A stretch of DNA of 54,604 bases from Rhizobium sp. PDO1-076 (lineage in GTDB: Bacteria > Pseudomonadota > Alphaproteobacteria > Rhizobiales > Rhizobiaceae), in assembly GCF_000247475.1 (NCBI RefSeq), contig NZ_AHZC01000088.1, positions 1 to 54,604 of the forward strand, in the 5' to 3' direction. Positions within the stretch are counted from its first letter, which is position 1. The number at the start of each line of letters is the position of its first letter. Position numbers and translations under genes: made by a program. The notes beneath the pieces are model-generated. The model searched no databases, was not told where the DNA came from, and was given only the letters and a program-made list of their open reading frames with translations. Below are positions 15,615-24,744 of the stretch, one piece after another.

Positions 15615-15666
15615 ATGCGAAGATCATGCATTTTGATTTTACAGCGACAAAGAACCTGCTATTCAG

Positions 15667-16212
15667 ATGGTCATGACAGACAGGCACGATCCGGCAAACA
15701 CGCGGCCCAAGGCCAGCGGCAGCGCAACACATGATGATGCCGATCCGGCCCTTGCCGGGATCGGCCGGGCAATGACGCGCATGCGGCTTTTGATCGGCCG
15801 GCGCTTTGTCGGCCGCATGGCGCTGAAGCGGATCGGCACCGGGCTGGAGCTGTCCGATATCGATGCGATCGGCGTGATCAAGCGCGTGGCGCCGCATCAG
15901 GAAGTGACGGTTGGCGCGATTGCCGAGCAGATGCGGATCGATCCGTCGCGGGGCAGCCGGATCGTGGCCGACCTGGTCCGGCAGGGCCTGCTGGAACGGG
16001 CCGCCTCGCAGGAGGACGGACGGCGCAGCATCGTGCGCATGACGGCGGCCGGCAAACAGGTGCTGGAGCAGATCGAGGAGATCAAGCAGGAGCTGATCGT
16101 CGAGGCCACGGCCGGATGGCCGCAGGAGGATATCGTCAAGTTTGCGGCGCTCTACGACCGGTTCACGGTCGGACTGGAAGCGCAGCTCGACCAGTTCGAG
16201 CAGGGCGAATAA
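15667..16212 (+). CDS. MarR family regulator of the exporter
   Basis: A 181-residue MarR protein with a polar ~30-residue N-terminal extension. Winged helix: VGAIAEQMRIDPSRGSRIVADLVRQGL, wing ASQEDGRRSIVRMT. A long C-terminal dimerisation helix ends DQFEQGE. The ATG at 15667 (or 15676) is used. Divergence from the DHA2 exporter plus the shared 21-bp inverted repeat indicates that it controls the pump and itself. Confidence 0.9.
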   Translation: MVMTDRHDPANTRPKASGSATHDDADPALAGIGRAMTRMRLLIGRRFVGRMALKRIGTGLELSDIDAIGVIKRVAPHQEVTVGAIAEQMRIDPSRGSRIVADLVRQGLLERAASQEDGRRSIVRMTAAGKQVLEQIEEIKQELIVEATAGWPQEDIVKFAALYDRFTVGLEAQLDQFEQGE

Positions 16213-16371
16213 GGCGACCGCCGACAGTGGTGCGGACGCTGGAAACAATCCGGCCGGCATCCCCTCCCCCGAGAGAATGCCGGCCGGCCGACGCGGGACA
16301 CTCCACGATGCTCGCCGTTGCCTCGCCCAAAGCTGACGACGTTTTGTGCGATCCGCGCGCCGAAGGCAAAA

Positions 16372-16575
16372 TCAGATGGCTTTCGGACCCTGAAGCGCTC
16401 TGTAGATCTTGCGCCCGAGCAAGATCGAGACCGGCAGCGCGACAAGACAGCCGCCCAAGAAGGCGCCGGCGATGTGCCAACCCTGGACCATGTCCAGCGA
16501 GAGCACGGTGATCACCGCAGCGCCGCCGAGCGCGCTTGCGACGAGGATGTAAAGGACTGCAGTCAGACCCAGCAT
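16372..16575 (-). CDS. Small two-helix inner membrane protein, 67 aa
   Basis: Two hydrophobic segments (about residues 3-25 and 32-54) joined by a short loop, with a basic C-terminal tail (GRKIYRALQGPKAI), predicting both ends in the cytoplasm. Rhizobia have similar small proteins, often mislabelled CTP synthetase; function unknown. The start at 16575 is chosen because residues upstream look non-coding. No partner on its strand. Confidence 0.65.
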   Translation of the reverse strand: MLGLTAVLYILVASALGGAAVITVLSLDMVQGWHIAGAFLGGCLVALPVSILLGRKIYRALQGPKAI

Positions 16576-16874
16576 GTTCGACCCCCAGGCGTTGTTTGCT
16601 TGATGCAGACAATAGGGTCCGGGCACGCGATGGCCTTGATCTGGCGCAAATCGTTGTCCCCATTCGACCAGACCAAAGTCGTAGTCCCGCCCGCCTCGAA
16701 CCGGCAGACCGCGGCGTGGCGCAATTGACGGGCGGGATTCACCATGAATCGGGGGGAACCGGGTGCATGGCTTGCTGTCGGCCGATGCTTCGGCCAGATT
16801 TGGACCCATCCGGCAAAGGTGGCCGGAAGCCGATCCATCCTGCTCCGAACGGGTCTACTGCCCCGGAAACGAAC
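16576..16874. other. Divergent intergenic region
   Basis: About 300 bp between the small membrane protein and the Tat substrate. I see no gene, hairpin terminator or convincing promoter here. Confidence 0.5.
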
Positions 16875-18260
16875 ATGCCGACCAGACGCAGCATCCTCTC
16901 CGGCCTCGGCGGCCTTGTTGTAACCGGGGCGACCGGGGGCTTTTCCGCGGCGTGCGGCGGCTTGGCAGCGGCGCAGTCGCTCAGCCATGTCGAGCTGCGG
17001 GGCGGGTTGGATGCGGCCGATGCCGGGATCATGCCGGGCGCCGACGACGACCAAAGCCGCAAGCTGCAGGCGCTGCTCAATGCTGCTGCAAAGGCCGGGC
17101 AACCGGTCTTCCTGCCGGCCGGCACCTACGAGGTGTCCAATCTCGATCTGCCGGAGGGGACGCGCCTGTCCGGCGTGCCCGGCGCGACGCGACTTTCCTA
17201 TCGCGGCGACGGCCATCTGATCGCGGTCCGCGACGTGCGCCATATCAGCCTGTCCGGCATCACCTTCGACGGCGCCAATCGCTGGCTTGCCGATTATACG
17301 GAAGGGCTCCTCGCCTTTCGCGGCGTCGAAGAGGTGCTGATCGACAATTGCGCCATCGCCGGCAGCCGCAAATACGGCGTGCAGATGGAGCGCTGCGGTG
17401 GGCGCATTGCGGCAAGCCGGATCACCGGGGCGGCGAAGGCAGCGATCTGGTCGGTCGAAGGCCGCGCGATGAGCATCCGCGACAACGAGATCAGCGACTG
17501 CGGCAATGGCGGCATCCTGGTGCATCGCTGGACCAAGGGCGCCGACAACAGCATGATCACCGGCAACCGGATCAGCAGGATCGCCGCCACCGATGGCGGC
17601 ACCGGCCAGCATGGCAATGGCATCAACCTGTTTCGCGCCGATGGCGTGATGATCGAGGGCAACCATGTTTCGGACTGCGCCTTTTCCGCCATCCGGGCGA
17701 ACTCGGCCTCCAATGTCATCATCAGCGGCAACCAGGCTTTGCGTTCGGGCGAAACGGCGATCTATGCCGAGTTTTCCTTCGAGGGCGCGCTGATTGCCGG
17801 CAATCTGATCGATGGCGCCGCCAATGGTATTTCGGTGGTCAATTTCGACCAGGGCGGCCGGCTGGCAACGGTTAGTGGCAATATCGTCCGCAACATCACC
17901 GCCAAGGGGCCGTATGTGCATGACGGCGCGGGCTTCGGTTATGGCATCGCGGTGGAAGCGGAGACAACGGTGACCGGCAACGTCGTCGAGACTGCCGCCA
18001 AGGCCGGGCTGATGCTTGGCTGGGGGCCTTACCTGCGCAATGTCGTCGTTTCCGACAACATCATCCGCAAGGCACCGGTCGGCATCATGATCAGCGTCGT
18101 CGAGGGAACCGGCAGCGTCGTGGTCAGCCACAACCTGGTGGCCGAAACGCCGACGGGTGCTGTCCTCGGCTATCGATGGGCCAACAAGGCCACGCAGGAG
18201 CTGGTCGACGGTTCACAGGCGTTTGACACGCTTGTCGTTGAAGGCAACCGGCGCGGCTGA
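16875..18260 (+). CDS. Tat-exported right-handed beta-helix repeat protein
   Basis: A 461-residue protein starting with a twin-arginine signal (PTRRSILSGLGGL) and then a pectate-lyase-like beta-helix: repeated short units such as ITGNRIS, IEGNHVS, ISGNQAL, IAGNLID and VSDNIIR across residues 90-440. Matches the description of the twin-arginine-translocated uncharacterised repeat family (TIGR03808 type). It probably folds in the cytoplasm and is exported to the periplasm or beyond; a polysaccharide ligand is plausible but not shown. Confidence 0.85.
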   Translation: MPTRRSILSGLGGLVVTGATGGFSAACGGLAAAQSLSHVELRGGLDAADAGIMPGADDDQSRKLQALLNAAAKAGQPVFLPAGTYEVSNLDLPEGTRLSGVPGATRLSYRGDGHLIAVRDVRHISLSGITFDGANRWLADYTEGLLAFRGVEEVLIDNCAIAGSRKYGVQMERCGGRIAASRITGAAKAAIWSVEGRAMSIRDNEISDCGNGGILVHRWTKGADNSMITGNRISRIAATDGGTGQHGNGINLFRADGVMIEGNHVSDCAFSAIRANSASNVIISGNQALRSGETAIYAEFSFEGALIAGNLIDGAANGISVVNFDQGGRLATVSGNIVRNITAKGPYVHDGAGFGYGIAVEAETTVTGNVVETAAKAGLMLGWGPYLRNVVVSDNIIRKAPVGIMISVVEGTGSVVVSHNLVAETPTGAVLGYRWANKATQELVDGSQAFDTLVVEGNRRG

Positions 18261-18373
18261 AACCTGTGGCCATCAGGATCACTGGAGAACATGGTCAAGG
18301 CAAGCCGGGCGCTGACGGCACGGCATAGCACGGCACGGTTCCACTCCGGGCAATTTCATCAAGTGTTAGCGAT

Positions 18374-18436
18374 AGACTTAAAATTCCAATCACTAATATT
18401 AGAGGCCGTGCAAAATCGTAACCCCTGTTTAAGTCT
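18374..18436. promoter_or_regulatory. Nested inverted repeats upstream of GAF-GGDEF-EAL gene
   Basis: AGACTTAAA (18374-18382) and TTTAAGTCT (18428-18436) are a perfect 9-bp inverted pair 45 nt apart, enclosing the 10-bp palindrome CTAATATTAG (18393-18402). The segment is AT-rich and lies just before the GTG start. Could be a promoter with looping operator sites. Confidence 0.35.
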
Positions 18437-18469
18437 TGCGCTGCTTTAGTCTTCAGACACCTCGTTCCA

Positions 18470-20311
18470 GTGAAGTCGAAGATGCTGCCGCTACAGCTAC
18501 AGAACACCATTCTCGAGATGATTGCCACGGGCCTGCCGGTGTCGGAGACCGTGGATTTTCTCTGTCGGGAAGCGGAAAAGACGGCGCCCGACATCATCTG
18601 CTCGGTGCTGCTGCTGGATGACGACGACCGGGTGCACCATCTCGCCGGGCCATCCCTGCCGAAGGCCTATGCCGCCGCGATCGACGGCGTCCAGATCGGA
18701 CCCGGCATCGGATCATGCGGCACCGCGGCCTATACGGGCAAGCCGGTGCTGGTCGAAGACATCGAGACCCATCCCTACTGGCAGGACTTCAAGCAGCTTG
18801 CCCTCGTGCATGGCATGCTGGCCTGCTGGTCGACGCCGATGCTGGTATCGGGCCAGGTGGTCGGCACCTTCGCCTTCTATTACACGACCCGGCGCGAGCC
18901 ATCACCGCTCGAGCGGGAACTGGTCGATGCCTGCGTGCATCTGTGCGCCATCGCCATTGAGCGCGACCGGCGCATTGCCGAACGGCGGAGGCTGGCCGAG
19001 ACAGACACCCTGACGCAATTGCCGAACCGGGCGCGGTTCAACGATGTGATCCGGATCCAGGCAGACAGCGGACGGCCTTGGGGGCTGCTGCTCACCGATG
19101 TCGACAACCTCAAGATGGTCAACGATACATTCGGCCATCAGGCCGGCGACGACCTGATCAGCACCGTGGCTGAGCGGCTGGCGAACCGTGCCGAACCGGG
19201 CATGACCTTTCGGCTTGGCGGCGACGAATTTGCCGTCATCATTTCCTGCCTTGAGGACCAGGATCCGGGCACGCTCGCAGCCGAACTGCTGGCCGCGGCC
19301 AAGGCCCCCTGCGAATGCGGCGGGCATCTGCTCTATCCGTCGATCACCATCGGTGGCGCGCGGGCGGAAGCCGGCGAGAACCCCGCCCCCGTGCGTCAGA
19401 ACGCCGACTATGCGCTCTATCATGCCAAGGAACGCAACCGCGGCCGCTATATCGAATATGTGCCGGGCCTGGGCACTGCCATCGTCAAGCGTTTCCGTGC
19501 CATTCACGACGTCGGCGAAGCACTGCGCGACGACCGCATCGATGCCTATTACCAGCCGCTGGTCGAGCTCTCGACAGGCCGGCTGACGGGGCTTGAGGCG
19601 CTGTGCCGGATGCGCATGAGCAATGGCGAGGTGATCGCCGCCGGCCATTTCCAGGAAGCGATGAAGGATGCGCATGTCGCCATCGAACTGACCGACCGGA
19701 TGCTGGAGAAAATTGCCGTCGATTGCCGTCGCTGGATGGATGCCGGGCTGAGTTTCGGCCGCATCGGCATCAATCTGACAGCCGCAGACTTCTATCGCGG
19801 TGGCCTCACCGCACGGATCGTCAAGGCCTTCGAACGGGTCGATGTGCCGCTGCTCAAGATCGTCGCCGAAGTGACGGAATCGGTCTATCTTGGACAGCGC
19901 GACCAGATCGTCGCCGACGAGATCCGCGCCATGCGCGCAGCAGGGCTGATGGTGGCGCTCGATGACTTCGGCACAGGCTTTGCCTCGCTGACGCATCTGC
20001 TGACCGTGCCGGTCGATATCATCAAGATCGACAAATGTTTCGTCCAGAGGATGGTCCTGGATCGGGCCGGCGGCGTGATCATCAAGGGCCTCCTCGACAT
20101 CGCCCACGGGCTGGACATCCTCGTCGTCGCCGAAGGCATCGAGGACGCGGAACAGGCCGCCAGGCTGACCGCCATGGGCTGCAGGTGCGGCCAGGGATAT
20201 CTCTACGCCAAGGCGCTCGACCCCGACGCCACGTTGAGATTGCTGCGCGACGGCCGGGGCTACATCACCGCCGACCACGCACTGCTGGCCGAGGCCGCCA
20301 TCGCTTGCTGA
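18470..20311 (+). CDS. GAF-GGDEF-EAL cyclic-di-GMP protein
   Basis: A 613-residue cytoplasmic signalling protein. GAF domain about residues 15-165 (GIGSCGTAAYTGKPV), GGDEF about 170-335 with intact RLGGDEFA near 247, no RxxD inhibition site, and EAL about 350-600 with GLEAL near 374, EVTES and ALDDFGTGFASL. Both synthesis and hydrolysis of c-di-GMP are possible from the motifs; which dominates cannot be told. The start is GTG 18470, or ATG 18482. No membrane segments. Confidence 0.92.
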   Translation: MKSKMLPLQLQNTILEMIATGLPVSETVDFLCREAEKTAPDIICSVLLLDDDDRVHHLAGPSLPKAYAAAIDGVQIGPGIGSCGTAAYTGKPVLVEDIETHPYWQDFKQLALVHGMLACWSTPMLVSGQVVGTFAFYYTTRREPSPLERELVDACVHLCAIAIERDRRIAERRRLAETDTLTQLPNRARFNDVIRIQADSGRPWGLLLTDVDNLKMVNDTFGHQAGDDLISTVAERLANRAEPGMTFRLGGDEFAVIISCLEDQDPGTLAAELLAAAKAPCECGGHLLYPSITIGGARAEAGENPAPVRQNADYALYHAKERNRGRYIEYVPGLGTAIVKRFRAIHDVGEALRDDRIDAYYQPLVELSTGRLTGLEALCRMRMSNGEVIAAGHFQEAMKDAHVAIELTDRMLEKIAVDCRRWMDAGLSFGRIGINLTAADFYRGGLTARIVKAFERVDVPLLKIVAEVTESVYLGQRDQIVADEIRAMRAAGLMVALDDFGTGFASLTHLLTVPVDIIKIDKCFVQRMVLDRAGGVIIKGLLDIAHGLDILVVAEGIEDAEQAARLTAMGCRCGQGYLYAKALDPDATLRLLRDGRGYITADHALLAEAAIAC

Positions 20312-20387
20312 GGGAGCGAGGGCTCAGGCCGGCGATTGTCCTCTGGCATGCGAATGTGGAGGCCGGTGCTGGCCTGCACAAGCACCG

Positions 20388-20440
20388 GATCACCCCACCC
20401 CGGACCTTCGGGTCCGGCCCTCCCCCTCAACGGGAGGCTG
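20388..20440. repeat. RIME-like palindromic element
   Basis: Contains ATCACCCCACCCCGGACCT, shared exactly with the element at 21.37 kb, and the hairpin CCGGACC-TTCG-GGTCCGG (20400-20417), followed by CCCTCCCCCTCAACGGGAGG. Confidence 0.65.
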
Positions 20441-20547
20441 TTCAATCTTCTGTGCCATCAGCGAATTTCATGGCCGGATCAATGCGACATGGCTTTTCTC
20501 CGCCGCGGCCAGCGGCTAGCGTCGCCATCCGCAACCAGGAGATATCC

Positions 20548-21204
20548 ATGCTGAAGATCTACGGCGTCTACAAATCGCGCGCGACGCGCATTCTCTGGCT
20601 GGCCGAGGAGCTCAGGCTCTCGTTCGAACTCGTGCCAGTGCTGCAAGCCTACAAACTTGCCGACCCGATGGCGCCCGATGCGCGGCTCAACACCCGCTCG
20701 CCGGAATTCCTGAAGGTCAATCCGATGGGCAGCATTCCGACGATCGACGACGACGGGCTCGTGCTGAACGAATCGCTGGCACAGACGCTTTATCTGGCCA
20801 AGAAGCATGGCGGGCCGCTGGCGCCGAAGGACATCGCCGAAGAGGCGCTGATGCAGCAATGGACGCTGTTTGGCGCGACCTCGATCGAAACCGAAGCGCT
20901 GAAGATTTCCCAGTGCAACAATGAAGGACGGCTTTCAACCGAGGCCGGCCAGTCCGAGGCCAAGGTGGTGGCGCGCATCCTGGCGCGGCCGTTCGGTGTG
21001 CTGGAAAAGCATTTTGCCGCGCATGATTATGCCGTCGGCGACCGTTTCACCGTGGCCGACATCAATCTGGGCGAGATCGTGCGCTATGCACAGGCCTACC
21101 AGCCTCTGTTCGACGCGCATCCGAAGACCGGCGCATGGCTGAAGCGCATCCAAGACCGCCCCGGCTTCAAGGCGATGTGGCAGAAGCGAGACGACGAGAA
21201 GTAA
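20548..21204 (+). CDS. Glutathione S-transferase family protein
   Basis: A 218-residue cytoplasmic enzyme with N-terminal thioredoxin-like domain (KIYGVYKSRATRILWLAEEL; the Ser/Arg region replaces the usual active-site Ser/Tyr context), the cis-Pro and ligand part PMGSIPTIDDDGLVLNESLA, and an all-helical C-terminal domain with FTVADINLGEIVRYA. AGGAG precedes ATG 20548. It stands alone between two repeat elements. Substrate unknown; likely conjugation or detoxification. Confidence 0.9.
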   Translation: MLKIYGVYKSRATRILWLAEELRLSFELVPVLQAYKLADPMAPDARLNTRSPEFLKVNPMGSIPTIDDDGLVLNESLAQTLYLAKKHGGPLAPKDIAEEALMQQWTLFGATSIETEALKISQCNNEGRLSTEAGQSEAKVVARILARPFGVLEKHFAAHDYAVGDRFTVADINLGEIVRYAQAYQPLFDAHPKTGAWLKRIQDRPGFKAMWQKRDDEK

Positions 21205-21367
21205 CGAGGGCGCGCCCTGCCTGTTGACGACAAAGCTGCGCAGTGAGCTGCCGCCCCTCAACGGGCAGTATCACGTCAAGCCGGATCGGCCGACTTATTC
21301 GGCTGTCCAACCTTGGTACCATTGGCGCGGCTGGCGGCAATATCATCCGCTATCGAGATTGCGATCA

Positions 21368-21431
21368 TCACCCCACCCCGGACCTCTGCCCCGAACTTGT
21401 GATCCGACCCTCCCCTTCAAGGGGAGGGTCG
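21368..21431. repeat. RIME-like palindromic element
   Basis: Begins with the same CACCCCACCCCGGACCT core as the element at 20.39 kb and ends in a perfect 13-bp palindrome CGACCCTCCCCTT-C-AAGGGGAGGGTCG (21405-21431), a few bases beyond the 3' end of the next minus-strand gene. Confidence 0.7.
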
Positions 21432-21439
21432 ACGTCAAG

Positions 21440-21796
21440 TTATGCGACGCCCGGCACGTCTTCCAGCCTGTACCAGACAGGAATGCCGCGTTCGGTGGCG
21501 ATGCGCACGTCGTTGTCGGCCCCCTTCGATGCGCCGGGAAGGCGCAGGACGCCGTCGCATAGCTGGAGAAGACGGTGGGCGACGGGGTGGAAGATTTCCT
21601 CGTAGAGATCGTCGCCGATTGTCTTGCCGCCGGCTGAATGCCAGACCGGCAGGGCGACCCATTCACCGATCATCGGCACATGGCCAGCCTTGAACAGAGC
21701 ATGCGATGGTGCCTCGAGCACCTGCAGATTGGCCGCCATCTTCACCGGGTCGTCACCGGTGCCCGAGCGATACGGCCCGGCAATCAAAATCAACAT
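21440..21796 (-). CDS. Nucleoside 2-deoxyribosyltransferase-like protein (DUF4406 type)
   Basis: A 118-residue Rossmann-like protein: ILIAGPYRSGT at the N-terminus, PMIGEWVALPV, and CDGVLRLPGASKGADNDVRIA at the C-terminus, the layout of nucleoside deoxyribosyltransferase-related proteins. AAGGAG is six bases before ATG 21796 but abuts ATG 21802, so the shorter start is preferred. Divergent from a DeoR-type regulator; the substrate may be a nucleoside or sugar nucleotide. Confidence 0.75.
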   Translation of the reverse strand: MLILIAGPYRSGTGDDPVKMAANLQVLEAPSHALFKAGHVPMIGEWVALPVWHSAGGKTIGDDLYEEIFHPVAHRLLQLCDGVLRLPGASKGADNDVRIATERGIPVWYRLEDVPGVA

Positions 21797-21872
21797 CGTC
21801 ATCTCCTTTGTCTCCCGCCTCATGCAGGAATTTGCACATTTCCGCATGACTCTACTGGATTGTCGACTCATT

Positions 21873-21903
21873 TTTGTTATTATCGTGCATATTCGCGAAC
21901 AAA
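21873..21903. promoter_or_regulatory. Possible DeoR operator
   Basis: TTTGTT (21873-21878) and AACAAA (21898-21903) form an inverted pair separated by 19 nt in the AT-rich divergent region between the deoxyribosyltransferase-like gene and the DeoR gene. Spacing suits a dimer, but the arms are short. Confidence 0.3.
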
Positions 21904-21914
21904 CAGGAGAGACC

Positions 21915-22670
21915 ATGCTGACCGAGCAGAGACGCCAGATGATCCTCGATATCCTGAAGCGCGAGGGGCGCGCGCTGGCAGGCCAGTTGGCGCGCGACTG
22001 GAATGTCTCGGAAGACACGATCCGGCGCGACATGCGGGACATGGCGGCGGACGGGCTGTTGAAGCGCGTGCATGGCGGGGCGCTGCCGATCGCGCCGGTG
22101 CTGCCGGATTTCAGCGCCCGGCAGGGTGTGGCAACCGAAGAGAAACAACGACTGGCGGCGGCAGCGATCCGGCTTTTGTCACCCGGGCAGATGGTCTTTC
22201 TCGATGGCGGCACGACGACGGCGGAAATCGCCCGGCAGATTCCGCGCGAGATGGCGCTGACCGTCGTTACCCATGCGCCGACGTTAGCTGCCGAATTCGA
22301 GCATCACCCGGCGGTCGAGGTGATCCTGATCGGTGGCCGACTTTACAAACATTCGATGGTCGCGGTGGGGGCCACGGCAATTGCCGCGATCGACCGCTTG
22401 CGGCCGGACGTCTTCTTTCTCGGCGTCACCGCCGCCCATCCGGTCGAGGGGCTGACGACCGGCGACTTCGAGGAAGCGGCGATCAAGCGGCGGATCCTCG
22501 AGCGCAGCACCGCCACCTATGTGCCGCTGACGGCGGCAAAGCTGGATACGGTGTCGCCGTGCCTGGTGGCGAAGGTGGACGAGATCACCGGGCTGATCGT
22601 TGCAACAGAGGATGAACCGGGCGGGCTCAGCGGCTACCAGGAGGCGGGTGTCGAGATTGTGGTGGCTTAG
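21915..22670 (+). CDS. DeoR family transcriptional regulator
   Basis: A 251-residue sugar-sensing repressor: N-terminal helix-turn-helix (LTEQRRQMILDILKREG, then VSEDTIRRDMRDMAADGLLKRVHGGA, about residues 1-55) and a C-terminal ribose-phosphate-isomerase-like effector domain with FLDGGTTTAEIAR, LIGGRLY and FFLGVTAAHP. AGGAGAG precedes ATG 21915. Probably controls the divergent gene and itself; the effector would be a phosphorylated sugar. Confidence 0.9.
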   Translation: MLTEQRRQMILDILKREGRALAGQLARDWNVSEDTIRRDMRDMAADGLLKRVHGGALPIAPVLPDFSARQGVATEEKQRLAAAAIRLLSPGQMVFLDGGTTTAEIARQIPREMALTVVTHAPTLAAEFEHHPAVEVILIGGRLYKHSMVAVGATAIAAIDRLRPDVFFLGVTAAHPVEGLTTGDFEEAAIKRRILERSTATYVPLTAAKLDTVSPCLVAKVDEITGLIVATEDEPGGLSGYQEAGVEIVVA

Positions 22671-22683
22671 GTTCATAGAAATG

Positions 22684-22886
22684 CCCCCTCATCTGCGAAA
22701 TCTAAGGTTTAGCCTGCGGCTAAGCCCTCGATTTCGCTTCTTCTCCCTCACGGGGAGAAGAAAGGCCGCCTACAAAGGCCGCCTACACCAGCAACAGGCG
22801 CGAGGCCCTAACTCTCCCCGGGAGGGAGAGGATAGAAAATCACGATCTTAGCGAATGCTAAATCGTAGATTTTCTTGGTGAGGGGG
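22684..22886. repeat. 203-bp palindromic mosaic element
   Basis: Ends in CCCCCTCA (22684-22691) and TGAGGGGG (22879-22886). Internal stems: GCGAAATC/GATTTCGC with nested TTTAGCC/GGCTAAG (22695-22737), TTCTTCTCCC/GGGAGAAGAA (22738-22762), and a long imperfect stem 22834-22875. AAAGGCCGCCTAC occurs twice in tandem at 22761-22786. No coding capacity; fills the gap between convergent DeoR and asparaginase genes. Confidence 0.75.
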
Positions 22887-22907
22887 ATATTGTTCCTGTG
22901 TTCCCAC

Positions 22908-23915
22908 TCAGCCAAACATCGCATCGGTGACGCGCACCGTGCCGACCTCGATGCCGTTCCAATTTTTCATCGTGTGATTTGCCATCGCCTTCAGCGCCTG
23001 CTGCTCGGCGCTGTCCCTGTCGAAATGGCGGGCGAGAAGGGCGGCGATCATGGTTTCGGCGGCGCGGGTGGTGCCGTCCTCGCATTTGACCGCAAAGGAC
23101 AGGCCCTTTTCCGGCAGGACGGCGCAAAACACACCTTCGGCGCCGGTCTTGGCAAAGATCCGGCCGGGTGCCACCTGCATGAGGCGGGTGCAGAAACGCC
23201 GTGTACCGGCGACATAGAAGGGCTCGGCCATGCAGGCGTCGATCAGGCGCCGTGCGGCACGGGCACGGATCGACTCAAGCCCCCGGCCGGTGGCCATCTT
23301 GGCAAAGCCAAAAGCAAGGCCTTTCAGCGAGACGGCATAGGTGGGGATCGAGCAGCCGTCTGTGCCGCAATTGTCGGGTCCAAGCGTTGCCCCGGTCAGG
23401 CTTTCCATAGTAGCACGGATCTGCTGCTGCAGCGGGTGATCATAGCCGGAATAGCCGGCCGGGTCGTCGCCTGCGTGGCAGCAGGCGCAGACGAAACCGG
23501 CATGTTTGCCCGAGCAATTGTTGTGTAGAGCGGTCGGCCTGTCGAGGCTGCGGGCCTGGTTGATCAGGGTTGCCTGGTCGAACGACCAATGGGCGCCGCA
23601 TTCGAGCGTCTGCAGGTCGCGGCCGGCGGCCTTCAGCATGGCGGAAGCGGTCGCGACATGTTCCGCTTCGCCGGAATGCGACGAACAGGCGAGCGCCAGT
23701 TCGCGGTTGCCGAAGCCATAGGCATCGGCCGCACCGGTCTCGATCAGCGGCAGCGCCTGCATTGCCTTGCAGGCCGAACGGGGAAAGACGGCGGCATCGA
23801 CATCGCCGGCGGAAAAGACCATGCGCCCGTCACCATCGACGACCACGGCCATGCCGCGATGGCGGCTCTCGACGAGTTGACCGCGCGTGACTTCGACCGT
23901 GATCGGATTGTTCAT
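22908..23915 (-). CDS. L-asparaginase, Rhizobium etli (class 3) type
   Basis: A 335-residue asparaginase II family enzyme hydrolysing asparagine to aspartate and ammonia in the cytoplasm, structurally related to serine beta-lactamases. The catalytic and metal-site residues known for the R. etli enzyme are all present, shifted by one: Ser47 and Lys50 (SACK), Ser79 (SSHS), Cys134 and Lys137 (NNCSGKH), Asp186 and Cys188 (GTDGCS). ATG 23915 starts NNPITVEVTRG. Solitary gene; a mosaic repeat follows it. Confidence 0.93.
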   Translation of the reverse strand: MNNPITVEVTRGQLVESRHRGMAVVVDGDGRMVFSAGDVDAAVFPRSACKAMQALPLIETGAADAYGFGNRELALACSSHSGEAEHVATASAMLKAAGRDLQTLECGAHWSFDQATLINQARSLDRPTALHNNCSGKHAGFVCACCHAGDDPAGYSGYDHPLQQQIRATMESLTGATLGPDNCGTDGCSIPTYAVSLKGLAFGFAKMATGRGLESIRARAARRLIDACMAEPFYVAGTRRFCTRLMQVAPGRIFAKTGAEGVFCAVLPEKGLSFAVKCEDGTTRAAETMIAALLARHFDRDSAEQQALKAMANHTMKNWNGIEVGTVRVTDAMFG

Positions 23916-23987
23916 GTCTTGCCTCAAAATTCCCGAAATGTTTCTGGCTGATAGCGCAAAACACCGAGCGATGCACGAGGTCAAGAT

Positions 23988-24722
23988 TTGAAAATCATCA
24001 TCCGCCTTATGGCTGTGCTTGTGCTGGTCTTCGTCCTGCCGACACTGGTTTCGGCCGGATTGTGGGCGACGGCGGACAGGCTCGGGCGGTGGAGCGAGGC
24101 AAACTGGGGTTCGGCCGGCATCCTGCCCGATGCTGACGCCACATCCGAAGCCTCGATCCATGTCTTCTCGGCGATGACCGGCGGATTGAAGGGTGCCGTC
24201 GCCAGCCATGCCTGGATCGTGACCAAGGAAAAGGGCGGCGCCTATCAGCGCTATGACAAGGTCGGCTGGGGTACGCCGATCCGCCGCAACCACCGGGCGC
24301 CGGACGGTTTCTGGTATTCCAATCCGCCAAGGCTGGTTGTCGAGATCAAGGGGGCGGAGGCCGAGCGACTGATCCCCAAGATCGAGGCGGCGATCGAGAG
24401 CTATCCGCATGGCGAGCCGGGTGGGTACAGGATCTATCCGGGACCGAATTCGAACACTTTCGTCGCCCATGTGCTGCGCAGCGTCCCGGAACTCGGCGCC
24501 GTGCTGCCGCCGGATGCGGTGGGACGCGACTATCTGGACAATGGCGGTTTTGTTGCGATGGACGGGGACGGTCGCGACCTGCATCTGAGCCTTGCCGGAC
24601 TTGCCGGCGTTTCGCTGGGTGCGCGCAGCGGCATCGAGGTCAATTTCCTCGGGCTGGTGGCGGGCGTGGACTTCAATCGCCCTGCCCTCAAGGTTCCCGG
24701 CTTCGGTTATGTCGGCTGGTGA
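23988..24722 (+). CDS. DUF3750 family exported protein
   Basis: A 244-residue protein with an N-terminal signal peptide or anchor (residues 1-25) and the DUF3750 core: HAWIVTKEKGGAYQRYDKVGWG, then NSNTFVAHVLRSVPELG and LPPDAVGRDYL. Pattern His...Asn-Cys/Ser-Asn-Thr-Phe recalls papain-like/NlpC relatives, but function is unproven. Start taken as TTG 23988 (AGG nine bases upstream), ATG 24009 is the alternative. Divergent from asparaginase by 72 bp. Confidence 0.85.
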   Translation: MKIIIRLMAVLVLVFVLPTLVSAGLWATADRLGRWSEANWGSAGILPDADATSEASIHVFSAMTGGLKGAVASHAWIVTKEKGGAYQRYDKVGWGTPIRRNHRAPDGFWYSNPPRLVVEIKGAEAERLIPKIEAAIESYPHGEPGGYRIYPGPNSNTFVAHVLRSVPELGAVLPPDAVGRDYLDNGGFVAMDGDGRDLHLSLAGLAGVSLGARSGIEVNFLGLVAGVDFNRPALKVPGFGYVGW

Positions 24723-24744
24723 GCTAATTCAAACAAAAGTCCGG

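Noticed and set aside
16563..18131. Long minus-strand frame across the Tat-exported repeat protein
   Set aside because: No start signal; composition (His/Ala/Asp-rich) is typical of antisense frames here, while the plus strand has a twin-arginine signal and beta-helix repeats.
22684..22886. Insertion sequence or IS remnant
   Set aside because: Terminal repeats are short, there is no transposase frame, and the structure matches palindromic intergenic elements.
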